DNA of 64,000 bases, from assembly GCA_034770075.1 (NCBI GenBank), contig CM068383.1, positions 4,154,374 through 4,218,373 of the forward strand, in the 5' to 3' direction. The first letter of the stretch is position 1, and every line of letters begins with the position of its first letter. The stretch comes from Aralia elata. Taxonomy: Eukaryota > Streptophyta > Magnoliopsida > Apiales > Araliaceae. The notes beneath the pieces are model-generated. The model did no database searches. It was given only the letters and a program-made list of their open reading frames with translations, and was not told the origin of the DNA. The translations under genes were made by a program, and so were the position numbers. This document shows positions 46,889 to 59,096 of the stretch, piece after piece.

Positions 46889-47077
46889 TATGCATCGAGA
46901 TCAGAAAAATTGATGAACAATTTTGAAGAAGAAAACCCTAAGAAAGGCAGAGAAGATTCTGACAAAAGGATGTGGAGATTTGCAGAAAGTTAAAAGCGAA
47001 ATGAATCAATTGCAACAAAGGAATAGGGCGAACACAAAATTTGAAGATCTAAAGGAAAAACAAATTGGATGGGTGTT

Positions 47078-47203
47078 GCTCTGAGACCATGATAAGATCT
47101 GTAATTCGAAGTATATTGAAGAACAGAACATAGTGTTTATTACATTGCTTAGAAATGAAGCTTACAAGCCAGAAGAAGTTTGTTTAGGACCATATTCTCT
47201 AAA
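47078..47203 (-). repeat. Primer-binding site and internally deleted 5' LTR, copia block A
   Basis: PBS at 47078-47089 (TGGTCTCAGAGC on the - strand) is one base off the initiator-Met tRNA complement. The 5' LTR (47090-47203) is only ~114 bases. It joins CTTACAAGCC to AGAAGTTTGTTTAGGACC, omitting about 230 bases present in the 3' LTR. Target duplication not resolvable. Confidence 0.85.
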
Positions 47204-47253
47204 CCAGTATTGACTGCATTGCCTCCGCCACCGTGAACGAAGACGATGGGTTA

Positions 47254-47721
47254 GAAAATGTGCTTTTTTAAAGGGTATTTGGAATCCTATAAATGGATTA
47301 AAAAACACTTTCCTTTGGAATAATAATTCATTTACAAGAAATTAGTGTTATTATTTTATTCTCTCAAATTATAGCTTTAAATTAAATAATATCCTGTTGT
47401 CTTGGGAGACGCTGCACATAGTATTTAATACATATTAATTTTCAGGCATGCTTCATCTTGGGAGACACTGCACATAGTACTTAATACAGATTAATTTTCA
47501 GGTCTGTCTTATTTTGGAAAACGAATTCGCTGTAAACCTGTGCAATTTATATAGTAGGTGGACTTCTATTCAATTTAGACGATTTTATTATTATTATTTT
47601 AGAATTTCGACAACGTGTTTAACATTTCCTACAAGTCACGTGATTCACTACCATCACTACAGAAAGTCAAACTGTATTAAAAGAAACTGCTCAAACACCA
47701 GTACTCTATATGTTTGTACTT
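47254..47721. other. Spacer between the two duplication blocks
   Basis: No gene. Contains a 57-bp tandem duplication at about 47400-47512 (CTTGGGAGAC...CTGCACATAGTA...TTAATTTTCAGG). Confidence 0.7.
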
Positions 47722-48100
47722 TGAATCTCCATTTTAAAGCCAAAGAGGATGGACAGTCCTTGTTGGTGGAAGCTACCTTTCCAACTTAGAAGCAAGAGCT
47801 TTTTGAAAAATGAAATTTGAAGATCAGAATACAAACAACTTATTGTAATCCTACGTTTGGATTGAAAAAAATAAGATGGAGAAGGAATGAAATATAAATG
47901 ACATGAGTATTTTGTTTTAGTAAAGAAGTCTCGCTATATAAAATCAAAAAAAGTTTTATTTCTCTCCTACTTGAGATGTGAATTTTTTATCCCAATAACA
48001 CTAAAACATACATATTTACCGTTCAACTCAACATCCAAAAGGAAGGCTCATACGGAATTTGTTAACCTCTAATTTGCCACAAGCTCTTTCTATTATTATG

Positions 48101-49737
48101 TAGGGGTGTTCATCGGTAAATAACCGGACCGAACCGAATACCGATAGTACTGAAAATTGGATACCGATACCGGTTGAACCGGTATACCGGACCGATTAGC
48201 CGGTCCGGTTCCGGTTTTTACCGGCTTATACCAGATTTTCAACCCAAAACTATTTTCAGCCCAAAAACCAGAATTAAACCGGCTTATACCGGATTTTCAA
48301 CCCAAACTTAAATATTGACTTACTTGAATTGTGGGGCTTAGTAAGATAGACCAATATGACTTTTGGCCCAAACTTTCAGCCCAAACTTAAATATTGACTT
48401 ACTTGAATTGGCCCAATTGGAATTTATTTTTACATTGTAATCATTTTATAAGGAAAATCTCCTTAAAGTTTTACCAATTTAACCAATATGGGACTTAGAG
48501 ACAAGTAAAGGCTTCACTTGGTAGTATTTTTATAAAGAAAACTTTCTTAAATTTGTATAATCTAATCAATGTGGGACTTGGAAATAAGTTATGTAAGATA
48601 GTGCCATAAGTTCCCTTACGTGATTTCCTTGGCATTCATTAGTGTGTGAATTTGATTTGATGAGAGTCTAAGTTGGTATTTACATTCCAATATTAAATTT
48701 ACATCCATATATTAAATAATAATAATTTGATTATTTGTTATCTTGAATTCATTATTATATGTAATCACTTTATAAGGAAAATTTTGTATAAAGAAAATTT
48801 TCTTAAATGTTTATAATCTAATCAATGTGGGACTTAAATACAAGTTATGTAAGATGGTGCCATAACTCATAAGTTCCCTTATGTGATTTCCTAAATTTAT
48901 TTACATCCCTAAGTAATAATGTTTTAATTACTTGTCACCTTGATTTCATTATTACATGGTAATCAATTTATAAGAAATTGGTCTCATTATAGTGGATTTG
49001 ATGAGGGTAAAGTTGCTATTTACAACCCAATATTAATAAGTAATCATGCTTTGATTACTTGTTATCTTGAATTCATTATTACATGGTAATCAATTTATAA
49101 GGAACATTTCTTTAAAGTTTTACCAATTTAGCCAATATGGGACTTGGAGACTTAGAGACAACCAAATAGACAAATACTAAGGGCTTCACTTTGTACTTGG
49201 TAGTAATGTAGTATGCCATCTCTTGTCTAATAAGTCCCATATTGAATGACCACTATTGCATGTAAGGAAGCCACACCAAATTTCAAAACATCCCACATTG
49301 TCTAGTATGTCATCTCTTGTCTTACCTCTATTCTATAAATAGAGGAGACTTTCAAGTTACTTTTACATGGTTAGACAAAAAAGTCTTAAAAAATTGGTCT
49401 TTCAAGTTATTTTTTAATATATGTGTTACCTCTATTCTATAAATAGAGGAGACTTTTAAGTTAATTTTACATGGTTAGACAAAAAAGTCTTAAAAAATTA
49501 GTCTTTCAAGTTATTTTTAATATATTATTTAAAATTATTTAAATTACCGGTACAAGCGGTTCGGTTCGGTGTTTACCGACCAAGCCAAACAAGCTATCGG
49601 AACCGGAACCGAAAATCCGGTATGTACCGGTTTTTTAAACCGGTACCGAACCGGTTCATATTTGCACCGAACCGACCGGTTCGAACCGGTTCGATTTCCC
49701 TAACAACCGAATAAACCGACTGGTTTGAACACCCCTA
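48101..49737. mobile_element. 1.6-kb non-autonomous hAT element, block B only
   Basis: Exact 8-bp target duplication TTATTATG (48093-48100 and 49738-49745) and 12-bp inverted ends TAGGGGTGTTCA / TGAACACCCCTA. Both subterminal regions are rich in ACCGG, CGGTAC and GAACCGG words. The middle has repeated TTATAAGGAAAATTT blocks and a tandem duplication near the right end. No transposase frame. Confidence 0.93.
49331..49520. repeat. Tandem duplication, ~105-bp unit x2
   Basis: TTCTATAAATAGAGGAGACT...ACATGGTTAGACAAAAAAGTC...GGTCTTTCAAGTTA occurs at 49331 and again at about 49434. The CTATAAATAG words are perfect TATA-box matches, so each copy could carry a core promoter. Confidence 0.85.
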
Positions 49738-50959
49738 TTATTATGCACACTACACATTTGCAAACTGTTTTTGGGTCTGGATACCCACGCTTATAGTAAT
49801 TCGGCAATAAACAGAAGAGTTGAACATAATAGCATCCTTAGCAAGCCAGTGTGCTTGATTTAACCAATCTTACAAAAACACAATTCGAACATACTAACTA
49901 CTAATAATTTCCGAAATTGCATACTTAATTGGATTGACAGCACAGAACAAGTAAACCAGCTTGCGAAACTTGGCAGTGACTCAAAAGAATGTGTGGCAGT
50001 TCCTATTGAGGAAAACTTGAACTGCAACTCCGTACCTTTCATCATCTGAGATTGCTATCTACTGAGATGGAGCAACCTGCAATCGAGACATTTCTAAAGT
50101 TAGCAAGGTTCTATGGCCTTTTTGACTTAAAAGGCAACCTTTAAATCAAAATTTTCAACCCGTATTCCATTCGTCCATAAGAACATTAAGATTACGAAGG
50201 AGATAACCAGGGCCTGCATTTGAATTCCTGAAAATTAACTCATTCATGCAAAGCCATAGTACCTATACTATACAGACCAAACCATAATAAGATCCTGCTC
50301 GGTCTAGCCTCAGAATCACACTGAAACAGGCCGAGGTTGGTTCTGCAGTTCCACCTAATGGAAAAAATCACTGAAAAACATATCCAGTCAGCCAAAGGTG
50401 AACACGCACACACAAGACACGCATCTTAGTTTGGTAAAGAAAATATGATATGCACTCACGCACATATTCAACAACGTCAACAATCAATAAGAATAAGGAA
50501 AAGGAATTGCCAAAACAAAATATACATGGTGCAAGTATGAGTGGGGAAAAACAAATAAGGAATGTTTGGCAGCATAATCGAGCCATATTTCAGAAAAAGC
50601 GAGGGCGAAACCTCCATAGCAGAAAGAACAAGGAACCAAAAAGTATAAGCTAGAAATTAGCTTTTCCATAAGAAACGACAATTAAAAATAGAATATTTAT
50701 ACATTAGTTCTGCCAAATGAGAACTGATTCACTCTTGGACCCTTTTATAGGACCTATAGCTTCATAACTAATAATGGTGGTAGTCATTATTGTTTGTACC
50801 TAGAGCTGGCAATTAAACCCAACCCATAAACCCGTCCATTAAACCCATAAATTAATGAGTTAAATTATCCATTTACTTATATAGTATCTAAGTAGGTTGG
50901 GTTAAACCGATAATGATAAATTAAGTGGGTTAAATGATTAATATGCACTAACCCACCTA

Positions 50960-51495
50960 AGAAAATTCCAACTGGTACTCTCCCACTTGACTCCTCAGTA
51001 GCCCTGTCCATTATGAAGGGTCACTGCCCTCCGACGTAGACAATGAAGGCTCTTGTTCAGTTTCAATATTAATTGGACCTCCTAATCCCAAATCAATGAA
51101 CTGTCTAAGTAACATATTAGTACCACTAGTACTATGTTGTCTAACTACTTGGTCAACCTTATTATTAGTAGCATGATCACCGGCTTGTTCAAATTAATCA
51201 ACAGCCACTTTCTGATTCTGTTGCTGCATAAGTGTAACTAAATTCATCTGGAGGGTGTAGTAATTGTTAGTCACCTGATTTAGTAAGTCTCTAAGATGCT
51301 GATTTTCCGTTTTCATATGTTCCAATTCAGCTTGAAGAACTGCTAGCTACAACAACAAAAATCATTAAAACTCAATGTTAGTCATAAGGTAAGTAAACAT
51401 TTGTATTAATGTATTCTGTCAAATTCTATATACCTCGCTTTTAACACTTCTCTCTTCGTAGTTGGGAGAAATTCCATCATCAATTCCCTGCCCAG
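50960..51495 (-). pseudogene. WRKY transcription factor fragment (group IIb, WRKY6-like), block B
   Basis: On the - strand 51433-51495 reads DDGISPNYEERSVKSE then GT. After an AG at 51350 comes LAVLQAELEHMKTENQHLR, NQVTNNYYTLQMNLVTLMQQ, then a stop (VAVD*). Farther on are the RQFIDLGLGG and EPSLSTSEGS segments. This is the leucine-zipper coiled coil and following linker of WRKY6/31/42-type factors. The WRKYGQK DNA-binding domain is absent, and stops after VAVD and GSDPS break the frame. A truncated relic, same orientation as the KEULE relic. Confidence 0.82.
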
Positions 51496-51863
51496 ATCCA
51501 ACACAGTTGTCCCAAAAACATGATATTTAAAAGAATTGATGACATTTTTGTTATGTTCAGAACAGTAAAAGGGATGGATTATCACTACTCTTTCGAAAAA
51601 AACAATCAAAAGTTAAATGCTAGCTTTGAAGCTATAAAAACAAACGTGAAATTAAAAAAAAAATGAGAATAACTAAAGCCTATACACCAATCAAAGGGAA
51701 ACCATTGGAATACTCCTCGGTTCCGTGATTGTTGGTATAACTGCTTAATGGAATAAAATTTAACACAGATTTGTCCAAATTTTATGTTTTTGAGTCTAGT
51801 GCACAAGAGTTATTCGAGAAGAATAGTTACCAGAACTGAAAGAAAAAAATAAATTAAACTGAC

Positions 51864-52208
51864 CCTGAAGTCGCCCCATTCGCTTACGATCTTTCCGGAG
51901 CTTGCAAAACCAATGAATTGGTTAGGTATTCCCGGACTCGGCTCCAGTTCATCCACACCCGCAGCAGCATCCACAGGAGGAGGAGGTGGTGGTGGGTGTG
52001 TATAAACCCATATGAATCCAGCCACAACAATAAAAACAATAAAACCTACATTAACCCATGCCATTATCTCAACAACTCTTCTTTCTGGATCCGTGGCATA
52101 CCAATCATCAGAATCAAACTCTTCATCCACAGGTGTATTCGCATTATCATTCCCTCCCAACGCCCTAATCAAAAAGAACACAATCAATAACACTATAATA
52201 CGTGACAT
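51864..52208 (-). CDS. Uncharacterised small protein with two hydrophobic segments, possible first exon
   Basis: Starts MSRIIVLLIVFFLIRALGG (signal-anchor-like helix), then an acidic stretch (DEEFDSDDWYATDPER), a second helix (MAWVNVGFIVFIVVAGFIWV, about residues 49-68), a run of seven prolines and a soluble tail ending SEWGDFR at a GTCAGT donor (51863). Residue bias, the open frame and conserved acidic/proline blocks look genuine. The block A copy is destroyed by a stop at codon 5. I cannot name the family. Candidate downstream piece at about 51675-51730 (NNHGTEEYSNGFPLI in block A) does not join in frame through the visible acceptor. It may be an intact gene remnant rather than an expressed gene. 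Confidence 0.5.
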
Positions 52209-52259
52209 CTTCCCCTTTCTCCCCCCTTTCTCAGATGAAAGGATTTTGGAAAAAAAATA

Positions 52260-53612
52260 GCGATTTTTAAGATAAAATAACGATTTTTAAAGTGCAGTGG
52301 CTAGGGTTATGGGATTTTGGGCTCATGAAATTAAAGAAAATTTATGGTCACAAGGTATTTTAGGTCTGGTCTAAATAAAAATTACTGTCAAGTTGATCTC
52401 CATAAATTGTTAAAAGTTATAATCATGGATAGAATTGTAAAGAGATAAATTAAGAGCGTGATATAATAGAATTTATATCCGTAAAAAGATTTTTCAATCT
52501 CGATATAGGGGTATTTATATTCGCAAAAAAAATTTTTCTATTGTACTTGTTATTTGATAGATATTTATAGTATTTATATGCGAAAAAAAATTTTTATTCG
52601 TTTGTTTATATTTATTATTTGATAGATATTTGTAGTATTTATATGCCGAAAAAGATTTTTTTATTCGAACTTGTATTTGGTATTTGATGGATATTTATAA
52701 ATACTGTGCAAAAAAATACTTCTTCCCGAATATTGAGTTGGCCAAATTTAGTTCATAAAATTAAATCGAATATAAAATAAAGTTTGATTGAAACTCATTT
52801 AATTACCGAGTCTAGAATGATCTCGAAATGAGCCGGATAGTTTGAACTTTACGAGCGAATATGATTCGAGTATCAATAGAAAATTATAATTTGAAAAAAT
52901 TTGAGTATTTAAAATTTGTTTATATTTGAATCGTTTCGATTTAGATTCGAACTCGAATTGAATTTTTTGGAATACAAATTAAGCCCGAGCTGTTGACTTA
53001 TCACTTCAATTTGGGATTGCTTCAATTTTGGATACAATTAAAAGTTTGACTAATCAAATTGGCAATCTTTTAAAGTTCTTTACAATAAACTATATTGACT
53101 AATTTAAATATCATACAAATTTTAAGGGAGTAACATAATATAACTAATTTAACTGCCCTAAAATGTCATAATGCTCCCTAATACAATTGCACCCAAAAAA
53201 AATAAAATAAAAAATCCACCACATTTTGGAGTGGAATGATCAATCTAGGCTGGGGGAAAAAAATCATGGGACGGCCAATTGCTACTTGTGACTTGTATTA
53301 TGAAATCTTCTGGCTATTAGCTTCTGCAAACAAACCACAATTTTTCCTTGCTCTAGCGTTCAGGCATGAGAGAGAAATAGGAGCATACAAAACCATCCCT
53401 GAATCTATTTTTCATATATAGTCACAGGTGCAACTTCCTTTGGAATTGCTGCAGAGAGTGGATCATAATATGTAAATAACAAATCTTTTATATTGAAAAA
53501 GAACTAGAAAATATTGACTATGATAACTAATGGAGAAGAATTACTGAACAAAATTACAAGGCCAACCTGATGGTGTTGAGAAAAATATATTCTACACATC
53601 AAGCACCATATT
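52260..53612. other. Intergenic part of block B
   Basis: AT-rich, with several TATTTGATAGATATTTATAG-type words (52500-52700). Equivalent to parts of 31183-33218 but shorter. The empty site for the block A Harbinger-like element is at about 52315. No gene. Confidence 0.6.
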
Positions 53613-56600
53613 CTATATTGTAATGTCATCGATCGAGAGTTCTTTTCCATAAAGATTCTTCAGTTTCTGCAGCATGGACAAAAAGTTAGAACCTCCCTCA
53701 GGACCCTCAGTCATTACCTCATTTCATTGTTCATCCATAAACACTTGCATATTCACATAATTTAAAACGGATGCAGTGACACAAACCTACTGGAAACATT
53801 TCTATATTGGAAGAAAAACAAATCAAAAGCAAACCTACTGGAAACATTTCTATATTGGAAGAAAAACAAATCAAAAGCCAGAAAAACGCCAACCATATAT
53901 CTCCGCTTTGTTATTAAGCTTAGATGAATTAAGTCATAAAGCGAAGAGAAATGTGGAAACATCCATTTTTGGCTGATAGTATAATGAGAAGACTACTACC
54001 ATATACACACGGTGAGTATTAGGATAATTGGCTTAAAATGCCAACCATATCTAGGCTTTGTTATTTTAAATATCCATTTCTTTGACAACTCTTGAAGCAG
54101 GTTTTCAATCAAAATTTAGGATCAACATTCCATAACAGTAATCTTAGTATGGAACCACCTCGAAGGGGTCCGTCTAGAACATAAGCTTGCACTACAATTT
54201 CAAATATACCCCAAGTATTTCAGCTATGAGAATGATATATTATAACTTCCGCAAGATAAGAAGATATTCTAAATTGAACTACAAAAAGTTTATAAAGGAA
54301 GAAGAAAGAGAATAACTGGAAAACTACTACCGTTATGTATTGTGGCGGATCATCAAGACTAGTTGAACCGAAGACAACTTCCCTCCTTAATTTTGTAGTA
54401 AGCTTGTGACAAACCCGTAGCTGAGAAACAACAAAAGAAGAAAAGGAAAAAAAGAAATCTTGAAGGGCTAATATACAACTTACAGCAAGACATGTACCTG
54501 AAAAAAATATACCTCTGATTGAGTTGCTCCACCAATAATAAAAACAAATATTCTCTGCCCCATCTTCTTGAGATCACTAGATGCACTTCTCAGAATCGAA
54601 TCACTGCAAAAGCAGTAGGACAAAACAAGAAAGAGACAGCCTATTCAGAACTCTATAATAGATCATTCTACAAGTTTCACCTTAGAGACGATGGATCATC
54701 AATAGATGGTATATAGAGTAAGAGAGTAAGAACAACCAAATACAAGAGCTTCTATAGCCTTGCATGCAATTAATGGGTAAAAAAAAGTCTTCTTATAGAT
54801 CTGTAAAAGGACATTTGGAGGTACCTCGAATATCCATCATTAGATCCACGAGGTCGTGCCCATGTTGCAGTCCGTCTTGATCTCATTGAATGTGGAGTGC
54901 TTGACCCTCTCTTGCAGATGCAATTGCCCTCGCGGCCTTCTGGGTAACTGGACCAGGGTCATTCATGCATTGGTACTCATTTTTTGGTAATTCACCTTTG
55001 CTAAGTTTTTCAATCAACTCCTGAAAGATGATATAAGTGACGGTATTATGTAGGCACCTATTTAATTAAATACCATTCCTCTGAATAGACAAATCTTTCT
55101 AGCCTTCTAGGAATAGTAAATATCAAAGTCTGATTTTTTTAAGCTTATGTATAATCAAAGACACAGTTTATTCCGAAAGCAGCAAGCTAATGGAGCAATA
55201 TCACCTAGAGTCATACGAGTTTAAACAGTCTCACATCGTCCTACAAATACCCAAAAGGCTAACAGCATATCGAACTTTTGGTTTGTGCAACATAAATAAT
55301 ATGTTAACAAAATTTATAACTGTACCTCTATCATGGGATAAACCGAAAGAGCTGCCACGTTTCTTCCTCTCCAGTTCGATCCTTTCTGGCTGCATGCTTC
55401 CTCTAATAATCAAACAAGAAATTTGGCAACTGTTAAACCTTGTTTCTCTAACTAGGTATGCACAGATATCTCTGACTTCATTAAGCAATATCAAGTTTAC
55501 CTTCTGGATATCAAACTTGAGTGAGAAACCTCCCTGGGATGTTTTTTTGTTACCTGATCCCTCGAGCAATATCATATTTTTCACTGCCTTCATTTCCTCA
55601 TGTGATAGTTTTGCCAACTATAAGAAAGGAAACAAATGTAGTCTAACAAATTTATTGAGAAATTTTCGTCAAATAAAAGATCAACCTATAATCATATATG
55701 CATCTGAAATTCCAGAGATGAGGCTTATAATATAACAAGGACTAAAGGCCATGAACCTAATTTGCATATGATTATAATACTAGCATCTTGGCTAAGTCTA
55801 GATGCTGGTCCTAGACAAACACTTGTAAGAACTAATACCATAGCTAATTAACTTGAGAGTAAGGCACAGAGGTACAAGATACCTATTCAAAAGACTAATA
55901 AATAGAACCACACATGCACACACACACACACAGATACATATAGAGAACCATACATATCGATATGTATCGAAGGTTAATAAATTACTGACAAATTGGCAAT
56001 ACCATTTTGTTTTAAAACCAATATCGATAACACTAAGGACTCCAATTTACGAACCTTTACCTTCTGTAAAGTTTGTCAAAAGCCTCTTATCAGAAGCAGT
56101 AACATTTCTTTTTTTTCTTTTTTTTTCTTTTTCTTAATAAAAATACCATATAACATTAACATAATCCAAAGCTGCAATGTAAAATATCTTAAATGAAGAT
56201 TTCATGATACATACTGAACGTGACTTCACCAGAAGGTCTGAGGACAGCAGGACATTGGACTCCTTATGGTTGGTATCATAAACAAAGATTTCATGATGCA
56301 TGCATCATCTTTTGGAATTTGGACCTATCCTCAATACAATCTCGATAACCCTTACCATGGTATGTTATAGTTGGTGATCCAGAAGGGATGAAAGAATAAT
56401 TTGGAGACACTAATCCTAATTATGAGAATTTCTAGCACAAAGAGAGATTGTTTCTTTTTGAAATCATCGGCTAACAGCAATCATAGAGTTTCCTCTGATG
56501 ACGTCCCTTTAAGATTTTTTTTCAAGTTGTATACTCAACTATCATCATGAATTTCATAAAGTTTCAAGGTGTGGTTGAAGGAGATAAAACTTGGACTGAT

Positions 56601-57878
56601 CCAATTCAAGTTCCTATTGGTCCAGTTACGACTTACGAGGACAAGAGCTAAAAAATTCAAGGAGGGGCTTAATGGACTAATTCAAGAAGTTTGGGCAGAA
56701 AATTATATAAGGAAATTCAATAACAGAGTTGTTCCTCAATTAATTAGCATGACCCAAGCATCCAAACCAAGGGAGCACAATTCAAGGCCAATTTTAATCA
56801 TCCTAGTAGCCCACGGATTCAACAATTCTAATACTTAATGGATTTCCTAATTCAACGACGAATTCATTGCGCTTTCAATTGTACCAAGGTTCTCGCTTCA
56901 ATATAAGCAAAGGGTTGCGGTGTCGTTGGCGTTACACCAATACAACTTGCTAGAAACGATCCAGACGACCACCTAACGTAAGCGTGCTATGGAGTCTATC
57001 ATGATGTTTGTGCCTAATTCAAACACGAACTTGTCAAGCTTAGAGGTTATAAGGAGCAGAGATATATTCTTACGAAAATTTGTGTGTTTGTGAAGTATGG
57101 ATCACTAGATATTGGGTTCGATTTTGGTAGTAGCCTTAGCTTCACAGCAATGCATACTATTCTACCAAGAAAATGCACATTGTAAAGCAAAACCTGGCCA
57201 AAGAGCCATCGAATAAACAAAAATGCAATCATGTATTCTAAAAATCAAAATATATAACTTCTATAATTCAAGGGCCTCAAATTCCCAATGACATTGAAGA
57301 AATGAAATTTATGAAGTCTACGTTGGTGATGTAATAAAAAAAGTTGAATCAGAAATAATAGTTCATGATTATATACACGCAGATATTGATGGAACCATCA
57401 CTTGCATCACACAATCAAAGAAAATAATGAAGATAACACTGCATTGATGATTTGACTTGATAATCAAAATTTTCTATTCCAACAAAAAATAATGAGAAGA
57501 GCATCTAGCTATGTATAGAGAATGGACCATGAAGAAAGCAGGATGTGATATCTAATTACTACCTGCATAAGCTTTGATGCTTTGTCTCCATCAAACTTCT
57601 CTGGATACACATGCATAAATCAACATCAATCGCAACTTATATTCAGTAGCATCCTAAAGGAGGAAACGAATAGTTAGTAACTGACAACATTCCTCAGTAC
57701 ATAAATATAGGTATATGTTGTTTTGTTTCAAACCAAAGTAGACTATCATTACCTGCTTCATCCTCAAAAAAATGATGACTTCTTTTGTTCCCACATCACC
57801 AAAGAGAAGATCCTGCTCAAGTTGTCCTAGTTCTCGAAGCCCCACACCTCTGATAATTTTGTTAATTTTTCCAGCAAT
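53613..57878 (-). pseudogene. KEU: KEULE/SEC1-type SM protein, 3' half, block B
   Basis: The same eight exon pieces as in block A, from IAGKINKIIR (57878 downward) through 55501-55617 (LAKLSHEEMKAV...KFDIQK, without the block A TAA) to KLKNLYGKELSIDDITI and a stop at 53613. The AG acceptor before the SDSILRSASSD exon is still present (54604-54605). The frameshifts before YPEKF, in RFYPMIE and before STPHSM are shared with block A. The locus is less decayed than block A but still non-coding for a full SM protein. The N-terminal half is absent. Confidence 0.9.
56569..56838 (+). pseudogene. LTR-retrotransposon polyprotein tail, block B
   Basis: Short open frame containing TRTRAKKFKEGLNGLIQEVW, typical of the C-terminus of plant retrotransposon polyproteins. 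It is preceded in another frame by WTDPIQVPIGPVT. It lacks 44 bases found at 38170-38213 in block A, and the LTR-like sequence that follows it in block A is gone. Confidence 0.55.
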
Positions 57879-58249
57879 CTGATTGATAAAGAATCAGCAT
57901 GATCATTTTCTTAATACATTCTTTATGATCCTTCTTTACATGATCATTTGGTTGATCCTGATGATTTTGACATGTATAACAATTTATTTGAGATAATATA
58001 ATGGTATTGGAAATCATCTCTAACTATCATGCATGATCATGTATATTTTAAATTTCTTATTAATTTTGTGTCTGCAGAATAAACTTTCAACTTCCTTAAA
58101 AATTCAAAGCTGGGTGCATAAGAGGTCCTTAACAAGGCTTTATAGAAGGTGTGAAGTGTTTTCCTTTCTGTCTGTTAGGACGAGACAAAAAACAAATAAG
58201 GCATTTGAAACTGACCAAGCGAAGAACCAACCTCAACATGGAGAGATAG

Positions 58250-58591
58250 TGATAAGATCTGTAATTTGAAGTATATTGAAGAACAGAGTGTTTATTACAT
58301 TGCTTAGAAATGAAGCTTACAAGAAGGTATTTATATCACTTGTAGTCTATCTATACATACGGTATACATACATGAAGGAAAATAACAAACTGACAAAAGC
58401 TAGAGTGACAGCTGTGCTATCCCTACTATCAAACTAGGACAGCTGTGCTATATCTTCACGTGCAACATGTGCTAGTAGGCATTGCTGTAACTGATGCTTC
58501 ATTTCTTGTGTTGAACTTGGATTACAATCAGCAACTTGTTTATTCTCTTCAGCTTGTATATCATAAGTTTGTTTAGGACCATATTCTATAA
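58250..58591 (-). repeat. 3' LTR of copia element, block B
   Basis: Matches 40289-40630 with few differences. Followed by an 11-base C run (58593-58603), the polypurine tract. Confidence 0.85.
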
Positions 58592-58592
58592 T

Positions 58593-59090
58593 CCCCCCCC
58601 CCCAACAAATGGGAGGTCCACAAGTTTTGTGGAGTCCCAATTTGGAAATGATGATCCAATGTGCAGTGCGCCCCAATGGCTTAGTAAAAATGTCAGCAAA
58701 TTGCTTAGAACTGGGAATGAATAAATGCTGGATAAACTTATCCTGAACCTTGTCCCTCACAAAATGACAGCCCACCTCAATATGTTTGGTTCGGGCATGC
58801 AAGACAGGATTGGAGGCTAAAGATATAGTAAACAAGTTATCACCATGGAGAGGAATAGGAGTAGGGACAGGAAGACTTAAATCAGACAAGAGGCTGTGTA
58901 ACCAAACTAATTCGCATGTAGCATCAGCAACTGATCTATAATCGGCTTCGGCAGAGGACCAACTCACAACAACTTGCTTCTTAGCACCCAAAGATATCAA
59001 AGAAGTACCAAGGAACATACAATAACCAGAGATGAACTTCCTCCCCCATTCTGGCCAACCCAGTCACTATCAGAATAAGCCATTTAAATC
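58593..59090 (-). pseudogene. Copia RNase H domain, block B
   Basis: Contains WSSAEADYRSVADATCELVW, HARTKHIEV and ADIFTKPL. Unlike block A it stays open from MFLGTS through the polypurine tract into the LTR (58434), because the G run is a different length. It is cut off from the reverse transcriptase by the same stop. Confidence 0.88.
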
Positions 59091-59096
59091 AGATCA

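Larger units (their letters stand above)
28048..47253. repeat. Tandem segmental duplication, block A
   Basis: Collinear with block B (47722-63453) from TGAATCTCCATTTTA to the phrase GCCACCGTGAACGAAG...GATGGGTTA, with scattered base changes and indels. It is longer than block B because of three inserted elements (30152-31179, 34192-36199, 42979-44748) and extra sequence at 31790-32500 and 38470-38890. It lacks a ~0.5-kb WRKY segment retained in B. Confidence 0.93.

Noticed and set aside
46716..46913. Open frame on + opposite gag
   Set aside because: Shadow of the gag coding sequence on the other strand.
53776..53976. Open frame with a duplicated YWKHFYIGRKTNQK peptide
   Set aside because: Produced by a 47-bp local tandem duplication near 53787-53880 in a KEULE intron, not by selection on protein.
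55190..55735. 181-residue open frame on +
   Set aside because: Antisense to KEULE exon pieces; the minus-strand exons explain the conservation between blocks.
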